NCBI GenBank assembly: GCA_038380795.1
Contig: CM076280.1
Coordinates: forward strand, 2,529,501-2,593,500
DNA: 64,000 nt
Direction of reading: 5' to 3'
From: Pyrocephalus nanus
Lineage: Eukaryota > Chordata > Aves > Passeriformes > Tyrannidae
Made by a program: the position numbers and the translations under genes. The notes beneath the pieces were generated by a model, which had not been told where the DNA came from, searched no databases, and saw nothing but the letters and a program-made list of their open reading frames with translations. The first letter of the stretch is position 1; every line of letters begins with the position of its first letter. This document shows positions 1 to 12,100 of the stretch, piece by piece.

Positions 1-3000
1 TGCAGCTCAGGGAAATTCACTCAAGTCTTATAGTGGTATCAGAGAAGCCACTGGAACCCCACTTCCACCACGTGCTCTGGACACCAGGGATAGAGAGCCA
101 GACTGCACTGACAGCCACAGCTATCCCCACAGCTCCTCTGCACTGACTCTGGCAGGAAAAGCTCGTTGGGAGCACATCTGGACCATCACAGCTGTGTCCC
201 TCATGGCTTTCTCCTCCTCCAGAGGTGGATGCTACACGCACCCTGTGCTCGTGCCTCCCAGAAACAACAGCTCTGCTCCAAAATCAGCTGCTCTGAAAGC
301 AGCAGTGCCAGCACAGACCCCATGCAGGGATCATCCTCCAGGCTTGACACCATCCTCCCAGGAGACGCTGCCAGAGGCACTGACAGCTCTGCAGAGCCAC
401 GTCCCTGAGCCACAGGGACCTTCCTGTGCTGCCCTACCCAGGCAGGGCTCAGGGGGGAATCGAGAAACAAGAGGTACCATCTCAAAGCCCAAAACTGATC
501 TCATTTCTGAGCAGGTTGAAGCGAGAGCTGTTCCCAGCTCACACACTGGTGTGGCAGCCATGGGGGCTCCTGAGGAGCTGCTGTCTGCTCCGACAGTGTC
601 CCTTTCTCTGGCTCCAGTGCACAGCTGGCACATGGCACATCTCTGCCTGGCACAGGGGCTGTGCCAGCCCTTCGCTCACGAGGCACAGCAGAGCCCTCAT
701 CCCCTCGGCCGCAGCGAGATGAGCTGCCCCTTGCTGAGCTGGAGCAGTTTTGAAGGCTTTGCAAATCAGGTTCCTATCAAGGCCGATGTTTCCAGCTTAA
801 TTTGTCTGTTCTCAGAGCACAGACACTGAGTTCTTCCCCAAAAAGCCCCAGTATCAAATGACTTGTAAGGAGACTAATGGATCGGGTCTCCCTTGCAAAA
901 AGCAACAGATTATCCCAGTTCTTGCCTCCCACTGCACTGGCACCCCCTGAGCAGTCTGCCCTGACAAACCAGCTGTGGTGCAGCCTGGTCACAGCCCCAG
1001 CTGCAGCTCACCCATGCCAGGCTCCTGCCCTGTGTGCCCACCCTGCTCTGACAACCTTTACTGTCCCCTCAGGAGCTGCAGCCCCATGCAGGGCTGCCCT
1101 GCCTTCACGCTGCTCCTTCCTGCACTTCACATCAGGTTAGCTTTAAGATTGCATCCTGGGCACCTTACACCTTGCTGGGATGGGATTTGGTGCTATGAAC
1201 TCAATGAGGTGCCTGGTAGTTGCTCTCATGCTCCTTTTCTCCCCCCAGCCATGGATCCCCCAGTGGGACTTCCATCAGCTTTGGCAAGTTAAGATAAAAC
1301 CCCTTTGTCACAACATTGAAGGGCCCACACTGGCTCTCCACGGCACCCAAGGAACACCCTCCTGGCTACTGAGGCACAGAAAAGCCTGGAAAAGATTTAT
1401 GATGTCTTCTAGAGTATTTTTTCACCTTTCCAGCAGCCAGGCTCCCACGACTCAGGGAGCAGACACTTTGCTGTGAGCCACAGCCCCACACCCTGCCCCA
1501 AACAGAGTCTGGAATGGGGAGGGCAAACAGCACCGTCACCCCAAAGCCCAAACGGTGCCAGAACACCTGTCATGATGGAGAGCCAGCAGGATGCCCCTTT
1601 TAGGGTCTCTTTAAGATGCTCAGGTTGGAACACATCCCTGCACATCATCCTCAGCCCGTGGCTGGATTGCACACAGCCGAGCACAGAGCCACGCCAAGGC
1701 CCCCCAAGCAGCCCCATCACACGGTGCCCCCCATGCCAAGCCAGCAGGGCCCCCGTGCCTGGGCACAGTGCTGTGCCAGCAGGATGCACCACGGCAGAAG
1801 AGGAGCCGTGGCAGGCGGTGAATCAGCCGCCCGGGGCCGTCGGCGGTGCGGGAGCTTTGGTTGGTAACGCTGCTGTTCTCAGGCTCGGGGAGCTGTTGCT
1901 ATTTTAGTCCTCCTGAAACGTGCAGGAAAAGGAATCCAGAGGCTCTGTCTCCTGCGGAGATGTTTGTGCTGACCCAGTTTGGAGGCTGCAGAGCAGAAGC
2001 CACGTCACCCTGCCCCCGGCTCCTGCTGTGCCCACGGGTACCCAGAGCGAGTCACCCCCCGAGTCACCCCCCGAGTCACCCCCCGAGTCACCTCCCCAGT
2101 CACCTCCTCAGAGCCACCCAGCCCACGCTGCACCCACACCAGGACATGGGGCAGGGGCTGCTCCTCCACCACACACCAGCCAAGGGAGGGATCCGGGGGT
2201 TTTACCCCCATCTGCCTCACCCAAAGCTCTTCAAACACTCAGCACAGGGTGTTTCTCTCCTGCCAGAGCAACGGGTCACCCACCAACCATCCAAACCCGG
2301 TCCCCAGGGGACGAGAGTAATCAGCAGAGGTTGCCACTGTCCCAGAGAGCAGCCTCAGCCCCAAAGCCAGGCAGACAGGGGTGTTTAGGACACCCACGCA
2401 GGGCAGGCGAGCCTGACAGTGCTTCAAAGCCCTCCAACACACATTTCTCTGTCAGAGCTGCTGAGCCAGCGCTCTCGGGCCAGGCTGGAGCTCTTCAGTG
2501 TGGGAAAAGTGCTGGGGCTGCCTCGCTAGGTACGAAAAACAGCACCCACCAAACGACCTCTGTGCTTTGGGGCCACCTGTGAGGTCCAGATCAAACACCT
2601 GAGCCTGTCCAAGGGCACAGAGGGGACAAATCTCTGCACTGCCACTCCCATGACCTCGGCCTTTAATCAGGGCCCAGAGATCACAGTTTGAGCCTCTCCC
2701 TCTGCTCCCAGTGGTGCCCCAGAGCCGAGCTGAGGGGGAAGGCTGGACACTGTGCTGCAGGGGCTCAGCTGTCCAAATACAGATGCAGGGAGCTGTCAGC
2801 CCCAGCCAGAGGATGCAAACGCAGTAACTGCTCCCCCGAGCAGGGCAGGAAGCTGCAGACACGGCAGTGCCTGATCACAAACTCACTCCTCACCTGGCAG
2901 ACAAACAGGCTCCAGCAGTGCCCACCTGGCTGGAGCACCAGCAGAGCGAAGCCCCCGCACGGGCCGAGCCCCCGAAGCTCCGCGCAGGGTTCTCCACTCC

Positions 3001-3016
3001 CGCCTGGCTCCCTTAC
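1..3016. other. RGS3 intron after exon 17 (left part off window)
   Basis: Apart from the 12-bp tandem repeat at 2047-2115 I see nothing structured. No match on the minus strand to the expected next exon (MFETEAD…) or to the short-isoform start MLRGMYLTRNG. Confidence 0.7.
2047..2115. repeat. Short tandem repeat, 12-bp unit
   Basis: About five copies of CGAGTCACCCCC, the last ones decaying to CCCAGTCACCTC. Sits in the RGS3 intron left of exon 17. Confidence 0.85.
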
Positions 3017-3139
3017 CTTGTTCTCCGTAGGAGCCGATGCCGGATGTTGCTGCTTGGTGATGTTCTCAGCCAGACACCAGCAGATCCTCTTCTTCTGCTC
3101 CTGGGAGTAAGCCTCCAAACTTAATAAGCACTCCGACTT
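3017..3139 (-). CDS. RGS3: RGS3 exon 17 (end of PH-like region)
   Basis: 123 nt, phase 0 on both sides, acceptor TTTCCTTTACGTCAG, donor GTAAGG. It reads [20 protein letters not shown] then [20 protein letters not shown] and K. Human: KAECLFTLEAHSQEQKKRVCWCLSENIAKQQQL. 'F/L-x-L-x-A-x-S-x-E-x-K-x-x-x-x-W' plus a helix is the PH C-terminal signature with its invariant Trp. In mammals the following exon begins MFETEAD and leads to the acidic region; it was not found in the remaining 3 kb. Confidence 0.97.
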
Positions 3140-6100
3140 CTGACGTAAAGGAAACACAGGCAGGGAGAAGGTCATTAGCCGTGTGTCGCAGGCCCCGGCT
3201 GTGTTTGCAAACTCCTCGCTCCCCACACGCCACAGCAGAAGAGAGTCAGTCTAACAGGAGAGCTCCCAGCGTGGCCTGAGCTCCGGGCAGAGAGAGCAAA
3301 GCAGAGGGAAATCAGCTCCCGGTGGCATCTCCTCCAGAGAGAGGGAGAAGGGGCTGAGTGGTGCAGGGGAGCTGAGCCTGCCTTCAGAGGTACAGCACGG
3401 GCAGAGCACCAGCAGCTCTGCACCCTGGGCCACCTGAGTGGAAACGTGTCTATTAAGCTAATTTAGAGGGTGGAAATTGCTCTTTGCCATATGCAAACAT
3501 AAATGAGGCACCGGAGCATGAACTGATGAGAACAAGAGCCTTCGGGCTGGGTGGGGCAGGGAGGAAAGGCCGAGCTCAGGGAAGCTCCAGAGCAGCCTCC
3601 CCATCCTGCTCCTCACTTAGTGCACACTCTGGGGTGGATTTGGGGATGAAGCTCTGGTCACACACTCTCTGTGAGCAAGGAAGGAATGAAGGGAAACGAT
3701 GGGAAGTCATCCCAGCTGAGCCCACCTTCTCTTGTGCCACAGCCCCTTCCCTGCGCGTGTCCTTTTTTGGTACAGACTTGTTCCTCTTGGGCAGGTTTTT
3801 TTGGGGCCAAATCTCACTCATTTAAGGAACTTTCTGACCAAGTTCTCTCAGCAACTATCTCCCAACCCTCAAACTGCTTATCTCTCACGCTAAAAATTTA
3901 ACATTAGTAACATCTGCTTCCTGCTGGGATTTTGCAGGTTTTGCTTTAGAAAGGGTCCAGAAATGCCCAAGGCTGGATCATCTCCTTCTGTGGCCAGATG
4001 GGAAAAGAAAAAAAAAAATACAAAAGCAGGACTTTAGGACAGACTGCAAAGAAAGAAAAAAGTGTCTTTCACTAAGGGGCATGAAAAAGGCCTTTCCTTT
4101 CCCCCTAGAATTTCCTTCCAGAAGGGCAGGTCCCCAATAGCCTGTTTTTTCCCAGAAAGGTCAGAGAGAACCTGCAGCTTTGTGACTCCAGAGACACAAC
4201 ACAGCCAAAAGGGGAAATGCTCTTTAGTCACACCATTTAAAGCACTGTTTGCATTGGATGTGAATTCATTCACGTTTAATCCAAAATCCCTTCTGAAGTG
4301 GTAAATAAACCAAGCTCCCACGCCACCTCCAAGGAAAGGGATCTCTGGTTTGGTCCTTTGCTCCTCCAAGGAGACTTCCATGAGAGACAAGGTTGGGGCT
4401 TTCTTGTGCCTGGACCTCACCACATCAACTCCTACAGCAGAAACACTGGAAATGCATGAAAATTCCTGAGCACATTCAGAATGAAGAGAGGTTTGGGATT
4501 CAGGGACACAGGGTGCTGGGGCTCCCCCTCACTCCCCAGATCCTGGGTGGCAGTGATGCTCTGAGCATCCCTGCAGTGTCACGGGGCTCCTTCCCATCCC
4601 AGATGCCCCACTCTCCCACTCCCATGCCAGCAGTCCCCCAGGCTGCACCACTGTGCCACCCACTCATCCCTAGGAAGGTTCCCAGTTGTTCCCACGTTCA
4701 GAGGATGGGTACCCATATGCTGGGATGGAAATCCAGGCTGGCATTTCATGGCACTTGAGGCCAGAAGTGAAAGGAGGCAAGAGCTGAGCAGAGCCTCAAA
4801 TCCATCAGTGCAGCTGCAAGGAGAGCAGTGCCCACACTGATGCTGCAACCACTGCACATTCCCAGCCCTCCAGAGCTCCTGTGATTCCCCTGGAGCGAGG
4901 CTGAAAGCAATTCCAAGGACATCTCATATCCCCTTGCTGGTGACAGACGGCAGCTCACCTACCCCTGCCCTGCAGCCCCTCTCTGATTCAATTACAGTCC
5001 ATCTCTTTGATTGAATTTACATCCAGCCATGCTCAGCTCCTGCTGGCTGTTGAGAGCAAAGTGCCCCTTTCCCTCCCTCCCTCCTTCCCTCCACCTCAGC
5101 CGTTTGCAGACTCCCTGCCCCAGCCAGCTGGGAAAACTCCAGCCAGGAGAGGAGATTGCCCCCTGTGGCAAAAGTCAGAGAAAGGCAAATACCCCAATGT
5201 GTGTCCTGGGAATGGTGTGCAAGGCTGAGGGGGGACATGACCAGCCAAAATTGCATTTCTCCAAGCTGGATGTATTTTACCATCATTTCTGTGTAGTGAG
5301 ATCCCAACCCTTTATTCCCTCACAGTGACATTGAACTCTCCAACACACATTTTCCAAGGGAAGAGCTTTGCTTCTCCCTCTTCCACAGAATCCTACAATG
5401 TTAAGGAGTTGAAAGGGACCTTAAAGATCATCTATTCCCAACTCTCCCTGCCAGGGACACCTCCCACTAGACCAGCTTGTCCGACACTGCCAGGGTTGGG
5501 GCATCCCCAGACTCCCTGGGCAACCTGTGCCAGGGCCTCACCACCCTCACAGTAAAAAATGTCCCCCTAATATCTGACCTAAATTTGCCCCCTTTCAACC
5601 TGCACTCCTTGTCCCATCACCTCAGCTGTGGTTCTGCACATCAACCTGCTCCCCCCAAAGAATGTGCTGGGGACAGTGGCAACCCAGCCCCCGGGGGCTG
5701 AGCACCCCCAGCTGCCTCCAAATCCCAGGTTCCTGCTTGCAAAGTCCTCTGGGATGCAGCCAGAGGAAGGCCTGGGATATGGGATGAAGCTTGTGTCCAC
5801 ACTGGGAGCTGGGGCAGGAGGGGGGTGAGCAGGGGCTGTGCCAGGCCCTGCACACGCTGGGAACTGGCCTCCCCACCATTGTTTTCATTCAGGGAGGCTG
5901 CCCCGGCCCTGCCAATATTTACAAAGAGAAAACAGGGTTTAATCTCACGGTGCTGGGAAAGGAGGATGCAGATGGCGTGAAGGGGGGCGTTTGCCACCAG
6001 ATACAGCAGCGACTGAAGTGGCTGCCAGTGGCTCTGTGCCCGCCTGCCTTCCCCCAGGGCTGGGAAAAACATGTTATTGCAGGTGCTGTGTGAGCCCACA

Positions 6101-9100
6101 CTGCTCTGGGGCACCCACAGTGCTCTGCTGTGGGAGAGCAGGGGGAAAACAGAGCGTGGACTGCAGGGAAAGGCCCACACTGCCCAACACCAGCCCCAAA
6201 CAGGCAGGGAGCAGCTGCAGGAAGAGGTTCCTTTTGCTCCCTGGGAACAGCTCACACCCTGCAGATGATCCCCCAGCTCCTGGTTACCCCAGCAGGCACC
6301 AGCCAAGGAGGGCCTGTTGGCTCAGCAGTCCATAGAGCAGCTGAGAGCCCCCAGAGAACAGCACCACATCAAAGGAGGGTCCCCAAACTCTGCACACTGA
6401 GACCCCACACTGCAAACATGGCTCTCCTGGGGCTCTGCATGGCACTGCAAGGCTAAAAGGTCACAGTGACAACGACACAGACTCAGCCTGACACCTCCAG
6501 TGCTCTGAGCTGGTGCCCAGCCGAGCCCAGGGCTGTTCTCTCACCGCTGTCTCCCTGGCTGTGCCAGCAGACACATTCCTGGGGTGGCCATGGTCATGGA
6601 ATCACACACTGGTTGGGGCTGGAAGGGACCTTAAAGCTCATCCAGTTCCACCCCCTGCCATGGGCTGGGACACCTTCCATAGAACCCCCATCCAACCTGG
6701 CCTTGGACACTTCCAGGGATCCAGGGGCAGCCACAGCTTCTCTGGGCAACCTCTGTCCTGGGGTAGATGTCCCCTCAGAGGTGAGGGGATGCACTTCTGC
6801 TCCTTGCCCCGGGCTCCTGTGCCCCTCAGGTTTAGGGCAGGGTGTTTTGGGGACAGGGCTCCCAGCCCAGCCCTGCCAGGCCCTGGCCTCGAACATTCCG
6901 AGTGCTGGTCCGGGGCCAATCCCAGCAGAGATCCCAGAGGGGAAGTACCTCGGAAATGGGCTCCAGACTACAATGGCTTTAAATCACAGAGCAAACCTTC
7001 CACCAGCCCTGGGAATATCCTGTGCACAAAACAGGGCAACTGCTGCGTGGTTACTTCATGCCCCACAAGCAAGGTCTGATGAGAAAGTTCAGTTTGCTCC
7101 CATGCCAGGGGGGTGGGAAGGACCACGGCTCTTCCTGTGGTTTTTAGACTGCTTGGCACACTGGTGGTGCCCAAAGAACAAACACTGGCAGCCACAGCAG
7201 GGTCTCCACTGAAATCTGGGATGACCAGAAGGTGACAGGATGGCAGGAGTGCTGCAGCAGATGAGGTGCAGGGAGCTGCAGGGCAGGGCACAGCAATCCC
7301 TGCATGGCTCGTCCCTGTGGGGCTTGTTTTTGGGAGCACTGCGTGGTGGCACAGCCTGGAGGGTGCCCAGAGAAGCTGAGGATGCCCCATCCCTGGAAGT
7401 GTCCAAGGCCAGGTTGGATGGTGGTTCTATGGAAGGTGTCCCTGCCCATGGCAGGAGGTGGGACTGGATGAGCTTTAAGGTCCCTCCAACCCCAAGCAGC
7501 CTGTGATCTGTGCTAACCCCCCAGGAGGAAAAGCCCTCCTGAAGAGCCTTTTCCACTCACTTTGGAGTCCCTTGAGGACACAGGGCTTGGTTTGTTTTCA
7601 CAGGCCAACAGGCTGTGGTTAAGTGGCTCATCAGATAACAGACTTCCCAGGAATTCCCCAACCCTGAGACAAGCCAGGCACTGAGTTAGTGCTGAAAACA
7701 CCACTCTGGCAAACAGAGAGCAGGTGTAGCACCTTCCTGCTCTGCAAACACCCTTCCCTCTCAGGGAAGCTGAGCAGCCCCAGTGGCATCAACACCAAGC
7801 TCACCCACCCTCTGCCAGCACAGCCCCAGAGCTTTCCACTCCTCTGTCCCAGAACAGTCCTGTGGACAGTGAGCTCCAGCCTGCGCAGACAGTCCCAGGA
7901 CCCTCTGAAATCACCCCATGGTGCCTGGGCCTTTTTAAAATCTCTGCAGGACTGCAACTGCACCATGATCAACTCCTCTTTCTGCCAGCATCTGGGAAAT
8001 GGGACCCCAGAATTAAAGCTGGGGGGAAAAAAACCCACATTTTTTGGTTATCTCAAAACTCAGCTTCAGGCTGAGCCATGTAAAGATGCACAAAACCAGG
8101 GTAATCTGCACGTGGGTTCATGTCACAACACCCTTCAGAGGGACTTTTCCAAATGTTGCCAGACTTGGTCTAAGGTTGTCCCTCTGCACCTGCAGTTTGG
8201 ACTTGTCAGAATCCCCCAGAGAAATCCAGGGGCTGGGACCTGCCCTTTTTTGGAGGGAGGACAAGGGAAACCTCCACTCAGGAAAGAGTTCAGCTGCTGC
8301 TGTGGGAGATGCCAGAGGGATTCAGGGTGAGTGTCCAGCTCTCACGTGAGCTGCATGACTCAAGGCTTGGGGAACCTCTCCAGCATCCCAGAAATCAGCC
8401 ACGGAGGAAGCAAAGGAAATGGCAGGGAGCAGGAAAGGATTTTTCATCTGGTAATGTCTCCTGGCCAGCACCAGCAGAGTGGCTCGAGGAGAGGGAGTCC
8501 CCCTTCCCACTGACCAGGACTGGGAACAGGAAAGGAAAGGCAGAGGAACACACTTCATGTTTCCTCACTGTGCTTCATATTCACGTCAGCAAACTGGTCA
8601 TCTGGTAACACTTGAAGTCCTGTGAGTGATCCCAACCCTTCCAGCCCTGTCTGCAGTGCCCACTCCCCCCCAGCCCAGGGGATCCTTCACTCTGCTGCAT
8701 TAGAAGCCCATCAGACAAATTACAGGCACAAATCTGACAAACACCATCTCTGTTCCTATCACAAATTAGAATAAGTTGAGGTACAATTCCACCAGAGCAC
8801 ACAGCCCATTTCCCACACAAAGGCTCATCTCCTCTCCCTTCTCCCTTCCTACAGTTCCTTTCTAAACAGCTTCACCTCAGCTGTTCACTCAGTCATGTAG
8901 GTTTGATGTCAGCCCCTGCCCAGCCCTGTTGCCTTTTTCCCTCTCACCAAACCACCTGCCTAAGTGCCCTCTAGATCTGCCCAAAACAGCTCCTGGAGAC
9001 ATGTCCATAACAGCCAACTTCAAAATCACCCAGGCTTGTAATCCCTGCCACGTCCCAGCCTGTCCCTGAGCCTTGACATCCTCTGTGCCATCAGGAAATC

Positions 9101-12100
9101 ACTTTTCCAGCATTCAGATCTGCTGGATGGAGACAGGAACCTGTGTTCTCCCTGCTCTTTCCCTTTGGGACAATGCCACATCCCAAAGGGCATTAAATCA
9201 CAGATTCCCAGATTATGCTGAGTTGGAAGGGACCCACAAGGATCATCAAGTCCAACCCTGGCCAGGACCATCCCCAAGTGCCCCAGAGGATCATCCAAAC
9301 CCTCCTGGAGCTCTGGCAGCCTTGGGGCTGTGCCCACTGCCCTGGGGAGCCTGTTCAGTGCCAACCACCCTCTGGGGGAAGAGCCTTTCCCTGAGATCCA
9401 ACCTGAGCCTGCCCTGACACAGCTCCAGCCATTCCCTGGGGGCTGTCCCTGAGGGGACACAGGCCAAGGGTGGGAACAGGAACAGTGTCCACAGGGTTCC
9501 TGTGCACTTGTGGGTGCAGGGATGTGCCCACACAGAGCCAGGGCACAGATGATTAAGGTGACCAGAGAAGCTGTGGCTGCCCCATCCCTGCAAGTGTCCA
9601 AGGCCAGGTTGGAGCAGTTTGGTCTGGTGGGAGGTGTCCCTGCCCATGGCAGGGGGTGGGACTGGATGAGCTTTAAGGTCCCTCCCAACCCAAACCAGTC
9701 TGGGATTCTGTGACCTGGGCAAAGAGGGGACAGTGGCATTTCTGTGGCTCTCCCTGGGCAGTAAAGGTGGGCATCTCCAGGGCAAAACAAGCTCCAGCAC
9801 AGATTCACAGCATCCATTTGCTCAGCACAGCAGCACAAGGAGTTGCTACTGAAAGGATTTTCTTTCTTCCCAGTGTCTGCAGATGAAAACTTCCAGAGAA
9901 AAAAGATCAAATTTGCAAGTGCTTTTCAAAGGAAAAACTTGCTGAGCTGTTTGATTTGAAGTCAATTTGGTCTGAATGTGTTGGGTTTGAATCAAACACG
10001 TCTAACAATGCAATAAACCAGTGATGTGCAGTTTCCTCTCAGCAGGGTATTTCTGGAGCAGGGAAGGGTGTGAACACAGCCCTGGACCACGTTCAGGGCT
10101 CCACTCTGGTCCCTCTGAGGCTGCTCCTTCCCACCAGGCAGCAAATGTTCTTCTGACCGGTTTTACACATCACCCCAGGAGGGGCTGTGCCCTGCATGGA
10201 ATGGCATTGGGGGGTTGGGGAAAAATGGGGTCAAACTCCCACACTCCAAGTCCTCTGGGGTGAGGAATGTGGGTCCACACTGGATCACAGAATCCCAGAC
10301 TAGTTTGAGTGTGAGGGACCTTAAAGCTCATCTCGTTCCACTCCCTGCCAAGGGACACTTGCCACTATCTCAGGTTGCTCCAAGCCCCTCCAGCCTGGCC
10401 TTGGACATTTCCAGGGATGGGGCAGCCACAGCTTCTCTGGGCAACCTCCTCTAGTGGAACTTAATTCCAGTGCTCAAATCAGTCCAAAGCTCTTGCAGAC
10501 AGGATTTGCTCAACAGAAATGCACAAACTGTGCTATTTGGGTTTAAAATCCTGAAAGGGATGATGCCCTAGGCCAGGTCTGAACACAGTGGCAGGAATTT
10601 TACACACATCAGTTGGCAAATAGAAAAGTTAGAGAAGCTGTAATGGCCATAAACTAAAACACAAGGAGTTCCACCTCAACATGAGGGAGAACTTCTTTCC
10701 ATGGAGGGTGACAGAACACTGGAACAGCTGCCTGATCCTGAGACCAAAATGTACCACCTTCACTTCCTAAATCCTGTGTATGTGCTGGGACTGCCAGAGC
10801 TGCCCCATGACCACCAGAAGGAACAAATTCACCAAATGGGCCAGCTCAGAGGAGAACCTTCCGCTACTTCTGCATTCTTTCCAACACCAACCTACATCTG
10901 GCCCAGAACCAGGGCCACCTGCACTCAGGATCTCCAAACACTGCAATCCACACCTTGAAGAGCCTGCAAAACAAACACCCCTTGTGCTGGAACCTACACC
11001 AGGCTCAGTGTTAGCTCTGTGCCTGCAAATAACCACCCTGTGCAGGGTTTAAACTCTGTGCAGTGATTTATTGCACACAATCAGACAAGATGACTAGCAG
11101 AGGCTTTTCTGTGACACTCCCCCAAGGTTGGAATCTTCTCCCTTGTTTAAAATAAATTAAGCAACTCCCAGACATGGGGACATGCTTTCATTTTGGATCA
11201 TGTCACAGCCAAATGCAAATGTGTGACCTCACGGGTCAGAACATTACTCAGAAACCCTCAAGATGAGCAGCAGCAGGAGGCTGCAGCTCCAGGCTTCAGC
11301 AGAGAGCTCTCCCCTCAGCAAAGGCAGTGTCAGCCCAGCCCCTGGGCTCCCTCTGAGCTCACAGCAGCCCTAAACACATTAGTGCTCATTGCAGATGATT
11401 TGTGGGCAAGAAACAGCAGCACAGGAGCTTCCAGCACCCCCCAGCCCTGTCACAGCAGCACAAGGGATGTGTCTGCCCAGGGCAGGGTGACAGGAGCTCA
11501 GACTACACCGAGCACCAACACCCCAGAGCCACCACCCCCAGCCAGGGGGGAGCAGCTGCAAGGGCTGAGCCAGCAGAAAGCTCCTGGCAGGTCCAGAGCT
11601 GATAGCAAGGCCAGGGATGGAGCATGTGCTGCAGGGAGCAGCACAGGAGCAGGCCAGGAGGGGGACAGAGCCCTCAGGGAGACGTGGGACCAAACAGCCA
11701 CGTCAGCACATGCACCCTAACCCTTCCCTTGGGCATCCTTACCCATCCTTATCCATCCTTACCCATCCTTATCCATCCTTACCCATCCTTATCCATCCTT
11801 ACCCATCCTTATCCATCCTTACCCATCCTTATCCATCCTTACCCATCCTTATCCATCCTTACCCATCCTTATCCATCCTTACCCATCCTTACCCATCCTT
11901 ACCCATCCTTATCCATCCTTATCCATCCTTACCCATCCTTATCCATCCTTACCCATCCTTATCCATCCTTACCCATCCTTATCCATCCTTACCCATCCTT
12001 ATCCATCCTTACCCATCCTTATCCATCCTTACCCATCCTTATCCATCCTTACCCATCCTTACCCATCCTTACCCATCCTTATCCATCCTTACCCATCCTT

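Noticed and set aside
1..3016. Search for the next RGS3 exon and for the short-isoform first exon
   Set aside because: No minus-strand match to the expected peptides with splice sites was found, so the remaining exons are taken to lie beyond the left edge.
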